Origin: Sphingomonas hankyongi
GTDB lineage: Bacteria > Pseudomonadota > Alphaproteobacteria > Sphingomonadales > Sphingomonadaceae
Reading direction: 5' to 3'
DNA: 64,000 bases
NCBI RefSeq assembly: GCF_023516575.1
Contig: NZ_JAMGBE010000004.1
Location: 212,086 to 276,085, forward strand
Shown here: one piece after another, positions 54,603 to 64,000 of the stretch
How positions within the stretch are numbered: position 1 is the first letter of the stretch
Layout: each line of letters begins with the position of its first letter
Translations under genes and position numbers: made by a program
Notes under the pieces: model-generated
Database searches by the model: none
Told to the model about the DNA's origin: nothing
Seen by the model: the letters and a program-made list of their open reading frames with translations, nothing else

Positions 54603-55274
54603 ATGATGATTACGACCAGAATGCTTCATGCACGAGCCGGCGCCGCCGCGATTGCCGCGGTCTTGGCGCTTTCCCCAACCTATGCAGGCGCAGCACCCAA
54701 GCCGATCATCGACTTGTCGAAAAGCCCGGCAATATCCGGCGATCCGCAGGCCACGCCCGCCCCTGCTCCCGCGAGTACGGAACCGAAGATCGGGCCGATC
54801 GATCAGCGGACCGCCGAATATGGCGGAGGCGCGCTCGCGCTCATCGCGCTCGGCGCTGGCGCCATCGCCATTGCGCGTTCGCGGCGCAGACGACGCGAGG
54901 AGGCGGCGTGGCAGGAAGCGGCCGCGCAGCCGGAAACCCGCGATCCTCTGTTCGACGAGCCGATGTTCCAGCATGAGCCGGAAGTCACAGCGCCCGCCAG
55001 CCAGACGTCTGCGTTCGCGTGGGGCAAGGAACAGCCTTGCGACCAGCCAACGGACGACGGCTCCGACCGGTGCCCGGGCGAGAGCTGGGTTGAGCGCGCC
55101 TATCGCGGCCCCTCCCCGGCCAATCCGTCGGCGTCGCTCAAGAACCGCCTGAGTCGCGCAGCCTTCTTCGACAAACGCGAGCGCGAGGTTGCGGCGGGCA
55201 GCGCTGCTCCCGTCGACCCCGATGCCGGCTTGCCGGACGCGATGGTCGAAGAGCAGGAGCGCGAGACCGCCTGA
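54603..55274 (+). CDS. Exported single-pass membrane protein of unknown function
   Basis: A 223-residue protein with a signal peptide (GAAAIAAVLALSPTYAGA), a short periplasmic Pro/Ala-rich segment (ATPAPAPASTEP), one membrane helix (ALALIALGAGAIAIA, about residues 75-92), an Arg-rich stop-transfer (RSRRRRREE), then about 120 cytoplasmic residues without a known domain (FAWGKEQPCDQPTDDGSDRC, WVERAYRGPSPANPSASLKNRL). The last part resembles proteins found across Sphingomonadales but has no assigned function. A strong terminator follows 28 bases later. Its 3' 175 bases are also open antisense in the HTH gene. Confidence 0.7.
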   Translation: MMITTRMLHARAGAAAIAAVLALSPTYAGAAPKPIIDLSKSPAISGDPQATPAPAPASTEPKIGPIDQRTAEYGGGALALIALGAGAIAIARSRRRRREEAAWQEAAAQPETRDPLFDEPMFQHEPEVTAPASQTSAFAWGKEQPCDQPTDDGSDRCPGESWVERAYRGPSPANPSASLKNRLSRAAFFDKREREVAAGSAAPVDPDAGLPDAMVEEQERETA

Positions 55275-55696
55275 CAATTATTCAAGCGAGAGAGAGGTGA
55301 AGCCGCCGTCCGGGAAACCGGGCGGCGGTTTTCTGTGGGCGGGTCACGATGTTGACTGTGCCGCGAATGAAAAAGGGCTCCGTCCAGATCGTGACCTTCG
55401 GTCGAAAACGGCGCGAATCCGGTGCTTTCGACGACTTCCCCCCGGGCAGCGAAGTTGACTGTCTTGTGACCTTTGAGCGCGCGGATCGGGCGGTTCGCCA
55501 AGGCTCGGTCCCAGGCGGCGGCGAACAAGGCATTCGGCGCACGTCGGCGAAAGCGATAAGCGCTCTCCCGGCTCATGCCGGCGGCGCGGGCGGCCGCCGT
55601 CACGCTGCGGGTGCGGGCGAGCGCGTCGAGAAACGCGAGTTGGCGGGCCGGAGTCCAACCGTCTCGGCGGAAGCTTAGGGGCGATTGCGCCTTCAT
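55100..55696 (-). CDS. Helix-turn-helix protein with an anomalous antisense C-terminus
   Basis: The first about 75 residues are credible: MKAQSPLSFRRDGWTPARQL, FLDALARTRSVTAAARAAGMSRESAYRFRRR (an HTH with the AARAAGMS turn) and APNALFAAAWDRAL. From about residue 125 the frame crosses a terminator palindrome and runs 175 bases antisense through the C-terminus of the neighbouring plus-strand gene, with low-complexity Ser/Ala/Arg composition. Either a natural stop was lost or the real protein ends earlier by frameshift. It is probably a DNA-binding protein; the end coordinate is doubtful. Confidence 0.6.
   Translation of the reverse strand: MKAQSPLSFRRDGWTPARQLAFLDALARTRSVTAAARAAGMSRESAYRFRRRAPNALFAAAWDRALANRPIRALKGHKTVNFAARGEVVESTGFAPFSTEGHDLDGALFHSRHSQHRDPPTENRRPVSRTAASPLSRLNNCQAVSRSCSSTIASGKPASGSTGAALPAATSRSRLSKKAARLRRFLSDADGLAGEGPR
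55303..55332 (+). terminator. Rho-independent terminator of the exported membrane protein gene
   Basis: An 11-bp stem (CCGCCGTCCGG with CCGGGCGGCGG, one GU pair) and GAAA loop are followed by TTTT. It lies 28 bases after the stop and inside the antisense HTH reading frame. Confidence 0.9.
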
Positions 55697-55740
55697 CGGC
55701 CAGCGTGGATCACAAAGCGGGCCCTGTAGGACAGCAAAAA

Positions 55741-56151
55741 TTATCTGGGATCGAACGCCTTCAGGATCGGGCACGGACCGCCCCGCTTCTTCGCGCAATC
55801 GGCGGCGAGGCCGGAGAGCGCGTCGCGGGCCATCCGAAGCTCGGCAATCTTCTCATCGATCGCCACCACCCGGGCCTGGGCCAGCTCACGAGCGCGCATC
55901 CGATCGTCGGAAGCATCGAGGTCGAGCAGCTCGTCGATCTCGTTCAGGGTGAATCCCGCCGCCTGGGCGGAACGGATGAAGCGGAGGCGCTTGAGGTCTT
56001 CCTCTCCGTACCGGCGCACCTCTCCCGGCGGCCGCGCCGGCTCGGGCAGCAGCCCACGGCGCTGGTAATAACGCACGGTTTCGACGCCCACGCCCGCGGC
56101 CCGCGCGAGCCCGCCGATCGTGTCCGAATTTTTCGCTTGATCCCGTACCAT
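55741..56151 (-). CDS. MerR-family metal regulator lacking the Cys82-equivalent ligand
   Basis: A 136-residue regulator very like Tn501 MerR in its DNA-binding half (LARAAGVGVETVRYYQRRGL, RRYGEEDLKRLRFIRSAQ) and dimerisation helix. Two C-terminal metal cysteines are present, Cys119 and Cys127 (DCAKKRGGPCPIL), spaced as in CueR. The residue aligning with mercury ligand Cys82 is Arg84 (LDASDDRMRA). Without it, trigonal mercury binding of the MerR kind is not expected, so the inducer may be another metal or two-coordinate Cu(I)/Ag(I)-like. The ATG lies inside the operator palindrome. It is divergent from the Cys-rich peptide gene. Confidence 0.88.
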   Translation of the reverse strand: MVRDQAKNSDTIGGLARAAGVGVETVRYYQRRGLLPEPARPPGEVRRYGEEDLKRLRFIRSAQAAGFTLNEIDELLDLDASDDRMRARELAQARVVAIDEKIAELRMARDALSGLAADCAKKRGGPCPILKAFDPR

Positions 56152-56168
56152 GGTACGGAAGCCATAGG
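56137..56168 (+). promoter_or_regulatory. mer-type operator-promoter between the MerR homologue and the Cys-rich peptide
   Basis: A -35-like TTGATC (56137-56142) is followed by the perfect palindrome CCGTACCATGGTACGG (56143-56158) and AAG, then a -10-like CATAGG (56163-56168). The 20-base spacer is overlong, as in MerR-activated promoters. The half-sites CCGTAC/GTACGG with a 4-base centre and trailing AAG match the classical Tn501/Tn21 mer operator as I know it. The palindrome also contains the merR start codon. Confidence 0.75.
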
Positions 56169-56214
56169 ACCTTTACGCGATGCGAATCAACGCTCGCGTC
56201 AAAGGAGAAGACGG

Positions 56215-56313
56215 ATGACGACCCAGAGCGAACTGCAGACCAAGGCCGCCGAGCTCGACACGCGGGGCGGATGCCGCTGCAACCCCTGCACCTGCAAGAA
56301 CTGCAGCTGCTGA
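56215..56313 (+). CDS. Cys-rich metal-binding peptide, 32 residues (metallothionein-like)
   Basis: An ATG-to-TGA frame with a strong AAAGGAG site 7 bases upstream. A short polar helix (MTTQSELQTKAAELDTRGG) leads into CRCNPCTCKNCSC: six cysteines in the last 13 residues, in alternating C-X-C and C-X2-C spacing, ending on Cys. This is metallothionein-like metal clustering in a much shorter peptide than SmtA. It lies directly downstream of a mer-type promoter and divergent from a metal-sensing MerR homologue, so it probably binds a thiophilic metal when induced. It resembles no named family I can cite. Confidence 0.8.
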   Translation: MTTQSELQTKAAELDTRGGCRCNPCTCKNCSC

Positions 56314-56322
56314 ATTGCTATT

Positions 56323-56348
56323 CCGCCGCTCGGGGCACCGGGCGGCGG
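56323..56348. terminator. GC-rich hairpin after the Cys-rich peptide gene
   Basis: An 11-bp stem (CCGCCGCTCGG with CCGGGCGGCGG, one GU pair) and a 4-base loop lie 9 bases after the peptide stop and 5 bases before the convergent YciI-like gene end. No T-run follows in either direction. Confidence 0.6.
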
Positions 56349-56353
56349 ATAGC

Positions 56354-58921
<2,568 letters not shown>

Positions 58922-58925
58922 CTGC

Positions 58926-59016
58926 CTCTCCCTACGCCGGTTCAAGCCGGATCAGGTTCGACGGGTCGCAGGTCGCTACGCCTGCCTCTCAGCCCAAGCG
59001 GGCTCCCCGGGGAAGA
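58926..59016 (-). ncRNA. TPP (THI-box) riboswitch
   Basis: Read on the minus strand, the aptamer elements occur in order: GGGGAGCCC, GGGCTGAGAGG (pyrimidine-sensing arm), GACCC, the highly conserved GAACCTGATC, the ACCGG arm, then GCGTAGGGAGAGG. These are the defining conserved blocks of TPP aptamers. The 3' end overlaps the ribosome site of the following membrane protein gene, which favours translational rather than transcriptional control. Downstream thiC is the classic target. Confidence 0.96.
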
Positions 59017-59034
59017 GTCGTCCTTAGAATGCAA

Positions 59035-59066
59035 GGAAGCCGCGCGCCATAGGGCACGCGGCTTCC
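59035..59066 (-). terminator. Hairpin after the EF-hand gene, probable terminator
   Basis: A perfect 10-bp stem GGAAGCCGCG/CGCGGCTTCC with a 12-base loop lies 23 bases beyond the EF-hand gene stop on the minus strand. A weak T-rich stretch (TTGCATTCT) follows in that direction. It separates the gene from the TPP riboswitch. Confidence 0.7.
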
Positions 59067-59088
59067 GATTGCCGTAAACGAGGCGCGC

Positions 59089-59616
59089 TTACTTTTGCGC
59101 GGTCTTCGCCGCCGCCTGGCGCTCGGCCGGGCTCAAGGTGCCGTCCTTGTTGGTGTCGGCGCGATCGAAGCGGGAAAGGATCGGAGTCCGATATTCGTCG
59201 GCGCTCACCTTGCCGTCCTTGTTCTTGTCGAGCTGCGCGAGGAGGTTCGACGGGTTGCCGGCCTTCGCCTGCGGCGTCGCCGCCAGGAATTCGGCTTTCG
59301 TCAAAGAACCGTCGCGATTGGTGTCGAGCTTGTTGAACTCGGCTTCGACGCGGGCGCGCACAGCAGCCTGCCGCTGCTGCAGCCCCTTGGCCTCGGCGGC
59401 GGACAGCTCGGCCGTGCTGAGGAAGCCGTCGCCGTTCGAGTCCAGTCCCTTGAACGTGGTGTCGAGATTACGAACGATTGCGGCGCGGGTCGGCACGGAC
59501 TGAGCGGCCGGGGCAGCAGCGCCGGTCGCGGGAGCAGCTGCCGGAGCGACCGCGGCCGCCGGAGCGGCAAGCGCGATCGAAAGCAGCGCGCCAAGTGAAG
59601 CAGATCGAATGAACAC
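59089..59616 (-). CDS. Exported EF-hand calcium-binding protein
   Basis: A 175-residue precursor with a signal peptide (LGALLSIALAAPAAAVA), an Ala/Pro-rich spacer and four canonical 12-residue EF-hand loops: DSNGDGFLSTAE, DTNRDGSLTKAE, DKNKDGKVSADE and DTNKDGTLSPAE (starting about residues 59, 98, 129 and 152). It should bind calcium in the periplasm. Such proteins are frequent in Sphingomonadales; the target is unknown. It is divergent from the giant repeat protein gene across 426 bases, with a GGGGAAG site before the ATG. Confidence 0.93.
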   Translation of the reverse strand: MFIRSASLGALLSIALAAPAAAVAPAAAPATGAAAPAAQSVPTRAAIVRNLDTTFKGLDSNGDGFLSTAELSAAEAKGLQQRQAAVRARVEAEFNKLDTNRDGSLTKAEFLAATPQAKAGNPSNLLAQLDKNKDGKVSADEYRTPILSRFDRADTNKDGTLSPAERQAAAKTAQK

Positions 59617-60042
59617 TAAAACTTCCCCCTAAGGATTATGGAAGGGCAGGCGCGAGCGATTAACGACTCAGGTTCGCGCCGTCGATCCGTAGTTTCGCGA
59701 CGCGCACCTTGCTCGCGACTGAACTGCGAATTTTTCTCTTGCAGCCGGGGAACCAACCGCCCCGACGCTCCAAGTCCCTCTCACGTGCGCATGAGCCGCC
59801 GAGGCTTACTGTTGCATGACCGCAACAGAGATTTTGCCAAAACCGTCAGAATCTCAATTCGGATCAACTTTTCCGCTTCTCTTTTCAGCTGGAGTGGGCA
59901 TAAGCCACGATCAGAGGAATGTTCCGCTTGGGGGCGGGGCTGCGTTGCGTGCCGACTATTCGTGGCCCGGGTGCAGCCTCCAGGTAGAAGGTTCCAGTAG
60001 TAACCCACCGCGGCCGCGGTGAAAAAACAGGGGAAGATTTCC
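59617..60042. other. Long intergenic region upstream of the giant repeat protein
   Basis: 426 bases with no credible gene between two divergent exported-protein genes. It has less GC than its surroundings near 59810-59880, a likely place for promoters, and ends with GGGGAAG before the start codon. A 120-codon frame in it has poor codon bias and was rejected. Confidence 0.6.
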
Positions 60043-63000
60043 ATGACGACCTCGTATCGGCGCATTACGCTTCTGGCCGGCGCATCGATCACTGCACTTG
60101 GGCTTGCTAGCCCCGCGCTTGCCGCCCCGCACGACGGGCTGCCGCAGGGCACCTACGACAATACCGACAGCCCTTCGATCACCAACGCGGGCGTTGGCAA
60201 CGATGCCACCGATACCCTCGAGATCTGCCTTGTCGTCGACGAGCCCTGTTTCTTCGGCGAGATTGATGGGGTCACGGGCGGCAGCGGCTCCGCAAATGCG
60301 TTCACTTCCCAGGTCATCGTCCAGGAAGCCACGGGCGAGAACATCAACATCGACATCACGAACGCCGGTTCGGCCGAGCTGGGCGCTTTCGCATATTCGA
60401 CAGGCGGCGCGTTCAACACCGCCAACGCGACGCTGAAGTCGGGCATCTACCAGACCGCGGCCGGCAGCGGCGACGTCACCGCGGACGTTGACAACAACGG
60501 CAACCTGCTGATCGACGCCAACGCCTTCGCTAGCGGCGCCAATGCCCGCGCGAACGCGTACGTCACCAACGGCATCTACCAGGCCGCGACGTCGACCGGC
60601 GGCGACGTGCAGATCGGCCTCACCAATGACGACGAGCTGACGGTCGAAGCGCGCGCGACGGCCGTGGGCACGGGCAACTATGCTTATGCATCGGCGACGC
60701 TCACCCATGCGATCTATCAGTCCGCGGTAGCCGCCGGCGGTTATGCGTCGAACCTCGTCACGAACAACGGCACGATGTCGCTCGGCGCCATCGCCAACGC
60801 GGTCGGCTACGGCACGTCGCTGGCGTTCCATGCGCAGGCCACGGCCACCGCCAACCAAGTCATCAAGCAATATGCCAGCGCGACCGGCGCGTTCGATGCT
60901 TCGAACACGGTCGACAATGCCGGCACGCTGAACATCGCCGCGCGGGCAGCTGCGAGCGGCTCGGGTCTGGCGTTCGCAAACGCCTATCTGTCGCAGGCGA
61001 TCGTCCAGACTGCACACGCCGTGGACGGCCTTGCCTCCAACGCCGTGTCGAACACCGCCGACGGCGTCATCGACATCGGTGCTTATGCGACCGCTGTTGC
61101 GACCGATGGTTTCGCGAGCGCCACGGCTCTCGTTACCAGCGCCATTGACCAATTCGCTTCGGCAACCGGCAGCGGCTATGCAAGCAACGCCGTCACCAAT
61201 GCTGGCTCGCTGAACATCCATGCGAACGCCACGGCCTCGGCGGATACCGAAGCCCTCGCTCTCGCCAGGGTGGATGATGCGATCTCCCAGGATGCCAACG
61301 CTGCTTCGGGGAATGCCACGAACATCGTCGACAACAGCGGTACGCTGAGCATCACCGCCTCGGCGAATGCCAGCGGCAACACTGCATATGCGAGCGCGTT
61401 CATGACTGGCGAACCGATCGACCAGTCCGCAGACGCAACCGACGGTGGCGATGCGACAGTGACCGTCGACAACAGCGGTACGCTGACCATCAGTGCTGTC
61501 GCGAACGCGACGGCCGTGACGGGCGGCGCACATGCCTATGCGTCCAACTCGAACGGCGCCATCGACCAGGAGGCCACGGCGACGGGCGGCGGCGACGCGA
61601 CTGCGCAAATCCTGAACAGCGGAACCCTGACTGTCTCCAGCCTTGCCAATGCGGCTGCGGCATCGGGCGCCGCTTACGCGACGGCCTATGTGACCGACGG
61701 CTTCGAACAAGACGCGGTTGCAAATTCCACGCTAACCAACGGCGGCGGCGACGCTCTTGCATTGCTGAGCAACGCTGCGGCTGCCGGCACCGTGCCGGCG
61801 GGCGCAATCAGCGTCTCCGCGGTTGCGAACGCGACCGGCCTGACCGCCTACGCCAGTGCCACAGCATCCGACGTCATCAACCAGGGCGCCCGGGCAGCTG
61901 ACGGCAATGCGACGGCTTCGTTCACCAACGGCGGAACCGTCGACATCTCGGCAAGCGCGAACGCTCTCGCCAGCCATGCTACGCTAACCGCGTTTGATGC
62001 CCACGCATTTGCGTCGGTCGACAGCGCGATCGAGCAGGACGCCACGGCGACCGGCACCACCGGCGGCACCGCCGGGGTGAAGCATCTCGCCCTCGCCCAG
62101 ATCACGAACGACGCAGACGGCGTGATCAACATCAACGCGGTCGCAAACGCGATCTCGACGACGTCCGAAGCGTTCGCGACGGCATCCATGGATACCGTGA
62201 TCGACCAGAGCGCCACCGGCAACGGCGGCGCCGACGCAAGTGCATTGCTCGACAATGCCGGCGCGATCACGATCGGTGCCGCGGCCTACGCTTCCGGCAG
62301 CTTCGGTAGCGCGCACGCCACGGTGAGCACGGCGGTCAGCCAGGACGCCAATGCGTTCGGCGGCGGCAATGCAGTCGCGGGAATAACCAATAGCGGCGAC
62401 ATCGAGATCACTGCGGTCGCCACGGCGCACTCGACGCGGAATTCGGCCTACGCCTACGCGACGGTGACCAACGGCATCTTCCAGACCGCATCGGCGACTG
62501 GAGGCGGCTACGCCAGCGCATTGCTCGACAATAGCGGGACGATCACGATCCACGCGACGGCCAATGCCCATGCCGAAACCGAGGCGAACGCCTTCGCATC
62601 GGTCAATTCGGCGATCTCGCAGGTGGCGACTGCCACCAGCGATGGCGACGCGGTCGCAACGCTGTCGAACAGCAACAGCATCGACATTGCCGCGGTCGCG
62701 AACGCGACGGGCAACTCGGCCTATGCGACGGCCTTCGGCAACTCCGAGATCTACCAGGCGGTGGAAGCCACGGGCGCCGGATACGCCAGCGCGATCATCA
62801 GCAACGCAGACGGCGGGTCGATCAGCATTGCGGCGAGCGCGGTCGCGAACGGCGGCATCAACGAAGCCTTCGCACATGCGACGATCCAGAGCGGCGTGCT
62901 GCAGTTCGCAACCGCGGATTCTGGAATAGCGCTTGCGTCGATCACGAACGCGGGGACGATGAGCATCGTCGCCAACGCGACGGCGAACGGCGTCACGCAC

Positions 63001-64000
63001 GCATTTGCCAGCGCTTCCGTGACGGCCGACACCGGGCCGGGCGCGGGCATCTGGCAGTCGGCCAGCGCTGAGTCGGGCTATGCAACCGCCGTGCTCAACA
63101 ACGGCGGGGCGCTGTCGATCGCAGCCAACGCCAACGCTTCGGCGGCGTCGGGCACGGCGACGGCGAACGCCAACGTCGGTTCCGGCAAGAGCGCTGCGGG
63201 CATTTATCAATATGCCAGCGGCGAACTTGGCTCCTTCGTGGGCATCGACAACGGCGGCTCGATCAACGTGTCGGCGGTGGCCAACGCGACCGGCACTGCG
63301 GTAGCGAACGCCAACGCTTACGCCTTCGGCGCCCTGCAGTCGGCTGCGTCCGGCGGCACGGCCTCGTTCGCGAACAGCGGGACCTATTCGGTTGTCGCCA
63401 GCGCGAACGCGAGCGCGACAGGAACCGCCAACGCGAATGCGGGCGCTCTCGGCCTCGTCCAGAATGTTCCGGGCGGGTCGCGCGTGGTTGCCAATGACGG
63501 CGCGTTCAACGTCAGCGCGGTCGCCTTCGCGACCGGGTCGACCGGCGATGCCAATGCGAATGCGCTGGGTTACCAGATCAAGAGCGGCGCCAATATCTTT
63601 GGCCCGGGTGGCGGCACTGCCGTGGCGGTGGACTTCACGAACAACGGCTCGTTCGTGGTTAACGCGTCTGCAACTGCTCCTGGTTCGGCGGTGGCTCACG
63701 CCACGGGCATTGCTGCTGCGGTGTTTGTCGGCGCGTACAGCTCGGCCCAGGCGCTGCTCAGCGGCACAATCTCGAACGCCGGTACCTTCAGCGTGCTCGC
63801 GCATGCTTCGGGTGCGACGGACTCGGCAAGCGCCAACGGCATCCTGCTCAGCTCCGGCGTCAACACGATGACCGTGACCAACTCCGGCAGCCTGACAGTC
63901 GAAGCCGTGACCGTGAACGGCGGTCCGGCTACGGCTAACGGCCTGGTCGTTACGGGAGACACCACGTTCAACGGCGGCCTGCCGCCGACCGTGGACGATG
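60043..64000 (+). CDS. Giant secreted Ala/Asn-rich repeat protein, 5' part (open at window edge)
   Basis: At least 1,319 codons without a stop. The signal peptide (LLAGASITALGLASPALA) is followed from about residue 105 by about 25 degenerate repeats of 40-50 residues. Each has a core such as DNSGTLTISAVANAT, then an Ala/Ser/Tyr-rich stretch and a short IDQ/IYQ-x-A motif (AIDQFASAT, GIYQAATST). Asn-Gly turns with alternating small/hydrophobic residues are typical of beta-solenoid adhesins and autotransporter passengers. Only two Cys occur, both before the repeats. It probably acts at the cell surface in adhesion or biofilm. The C-terminal anchor is outside the window. Confidence 0.85.
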   Translation, partial: MTTSYRRITLLAGASITALGLASPALAAPHDGLPQGTYDNTDSPSITNAGVGNDATDTLEICLVVDEPCFFGEIDGVTGGSGSANAFTSQVIVQEATGENINIDITNAGSAELGAFAYSTGGAFNTANATLKSGIYQTAAGSGDVTADVDNNGNLLIDANAFASGANARANAYVTNGIYQAATSTGGDVQIGLTNDDELTVEARATAVGTGNYAYASATLTHAIYQSAVAAGGYASNLVTNNGTMSLGAIANAVGYGTSLAFHAQATATANQVIKQYASATGAFDASNTVDNAGTLNIAARAAASGSGLAFANAYLSQAIVQTAHAVDGLASNAVSNTADGVIDIGAYATAVATDGFASATALVTSAIDQFASATGSGYASNAVTNAGSLNIHANATASADTEALALARVDDAISQDANAASGNATNIVDNSGTLSITASANASGNTAYASAFMTGEPIDQSADATDGGDATVTVDNSGTLTISAVANATAVTGGAHAYASNSNGAIDQEATATGGGDATAQILNSGTLTVSSLANAAAASGAAYATAYVTDGFEQDAVANSTLTNGGGDALALLSNAAAAGTVPAGAISVSAVANATGLTAYASATASDVINQGARAADGNATASFTNGGTVDISASANALASHATLTAFDAHAFASVDSAIEQDATATGTTGGTAGVKHLALAQITNDADGVININAVANAISTTSEAFATASMDTVIDQSATGNGGADASALLDNAGAITIGAAAYASGSFGSAHATVSTAVSQDANAFGGGNAVAGITNSGDIEITAVATAHSTRNSAYAYATVTNGIFQTASATGGGYASALLDNSGTITIHATANAHAETEANAFASVNSAISQVATATSDGDAVATLSNSNSIDIAAVANATGNSAYATAFGNSEIYQAVEATGAGYASAIISNADGGSISIAASAVANGGINEAFAHATIQSGVLQFATADSGIALASITNAGTMSIVANATANGVTHAFASASVTADTGPGAGIWQSASAESGYATAVLNNGGALSIAANANASAASGTATANANVGSGKSAAGIYQYASGELGSFVGIDNGGSINVSAVANATGTAVANANAYAFGALQSAASGGTASFANSGTYSVVASANASATGTANANAGALGLVQNVPGGSRVVANDGAFNVSAVAFATGSTGDANANALGYQIKSGANIFGPGGGTAVAVDFTNNGSFVVNASATAPGSAVAHATGIAAAVFVGAYSSAQALLSGTISNAGTFSVLAHASGATDSASANGILLSSGVNTMTVTNSGSLTVEAVTVNGGPATANGLVVTGDTTFNGGLPPTVDD
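60358..63915 (+). repeat. About 25 degenerate 120-150-base coding repeats of the giant surface protein
   Basis: Repeat cores occur in the translation near 60358, 60490, 60622, 60760, 60913, 61054, 61195, 61327, 61468, 61614, 61770, 61921, 62101, 62251, 62386, 62527, 62665, 62794, 62941, 63091, 63244, 63370, 63490, 63634, 63772 and 63883. Period is about 45-50 codons early and nearer 40 late. Nucleotide identity between units is low, so this is an old, diverged array. Confidence 0.8.

Noticed and set aside
53712..55277. 521-codon open frame on the minus strand
   Set aside because: It is antisense to aqpZ and the exported membrane protein and crosses a terminator-like hairpin. No family features are present.
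59638..60000. 120-codon open frame upstream of the giant repeat protein
   Set aside because: It has poor codon bias, many Arg/Ser/Cys residues and no ribosome site. The region is better explained as a promoter area.
61984..63804. 606-codon open frame on the minus strand
   Set aside because: It is antisense to the giant repeat protein. Its openness follows from the third-position GC bias and repetitive Asn-Ala codons of the real gene.
60358..63915. Repeat array considered as CRISPR or a satellite
   Set aside because: Units are degenerate at the DNA level, stay in one reading frame and encode a regular protein motif. There are no constant repeats with unique spacers.

Overview
The window is high-GC, densely packed chromosomal DNA from an alphaproteobacterium, most likely Sphingomonadales (a Sphingomonas or Sphingomicrobium relative). 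This is inferred from gene order (leuS-lptE, xth-lolA-ftsK, tldD beside a zf-CHCC gene, hemC-hemD-mitofilin-like), an Atm1-type ABC exporter, a DUF1674 protein, two DUF4402 proteins and many 4-base ATGA/GTGA/TTGA stop-start overlaps. It is mostly housekeeping sequence with accessory islands. I see no insertion sequence, prophage or CRISPR array.

1-31.7 kb is core metabolism and information processing. On the minus strand: lptE (partial), leuS and a DUF3576 lipoprotein. Next come an outer-membrane barrel protein, a ThiE/TenI-family gene divergent from yggS-HAD, then ribA-xth, a candidate structured RNA with a strong terminator, lolA and ftsK. Then follow a UbiH-type hydroxylase, a LON-domain protein with a CnoX-like thioredoxin, tRNA-Gly(GCC), an aldehyde dehydrogenase, a 2OG-Fe(II) oxygenase and a class A beta-lactamase-type enzyme. 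The hemC-hemD-mitofilin operon is divergent from tsaD-gpsA. Then rsmB-rpe-heparinase II/III-purH, and a polysaccharide flippase coupled to polA.

32-45 kb holds a leaderless S8 protease with calcium-binding loops, a Thr-Pro linker and an RTX-like tail, a small lipoprotein, and nadB coupled to an ABC ATPase. It continues with two tandem DUF4402 secreted proteins, zf-CHCC-tldD-DUF924, a TIGR01244 protein with an M3 peptidase, and an Atm1-type exporter.

45-56 kb is accessory: small proteins (46 and 35 residues, PspC), an SDR, DUF1810, a peroxiredoxin, two tandem secreted paralogues of unknown function, an NTF2-like protein, a retropepsin-like protease, a hybrid histidine kinase and an aquaporin.

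55.7-64 kb is the most interesting part. A MerR homologue lacks the Cys82-equivalent mercury ligand. It starts inside a mer-type operator and faces a 32-residue peptide whose last 13 residues contain six cysteines. A TPP riboswitch then controls an unrecognised four-helix membrane protein followed by thiC and a YciI-like gene. After an EF-hand protein, the last 4 kb is the 5' part of a giant secreted protein made of about 25 degenerate Ala/Asn-rich repeats, still open at the window edge.
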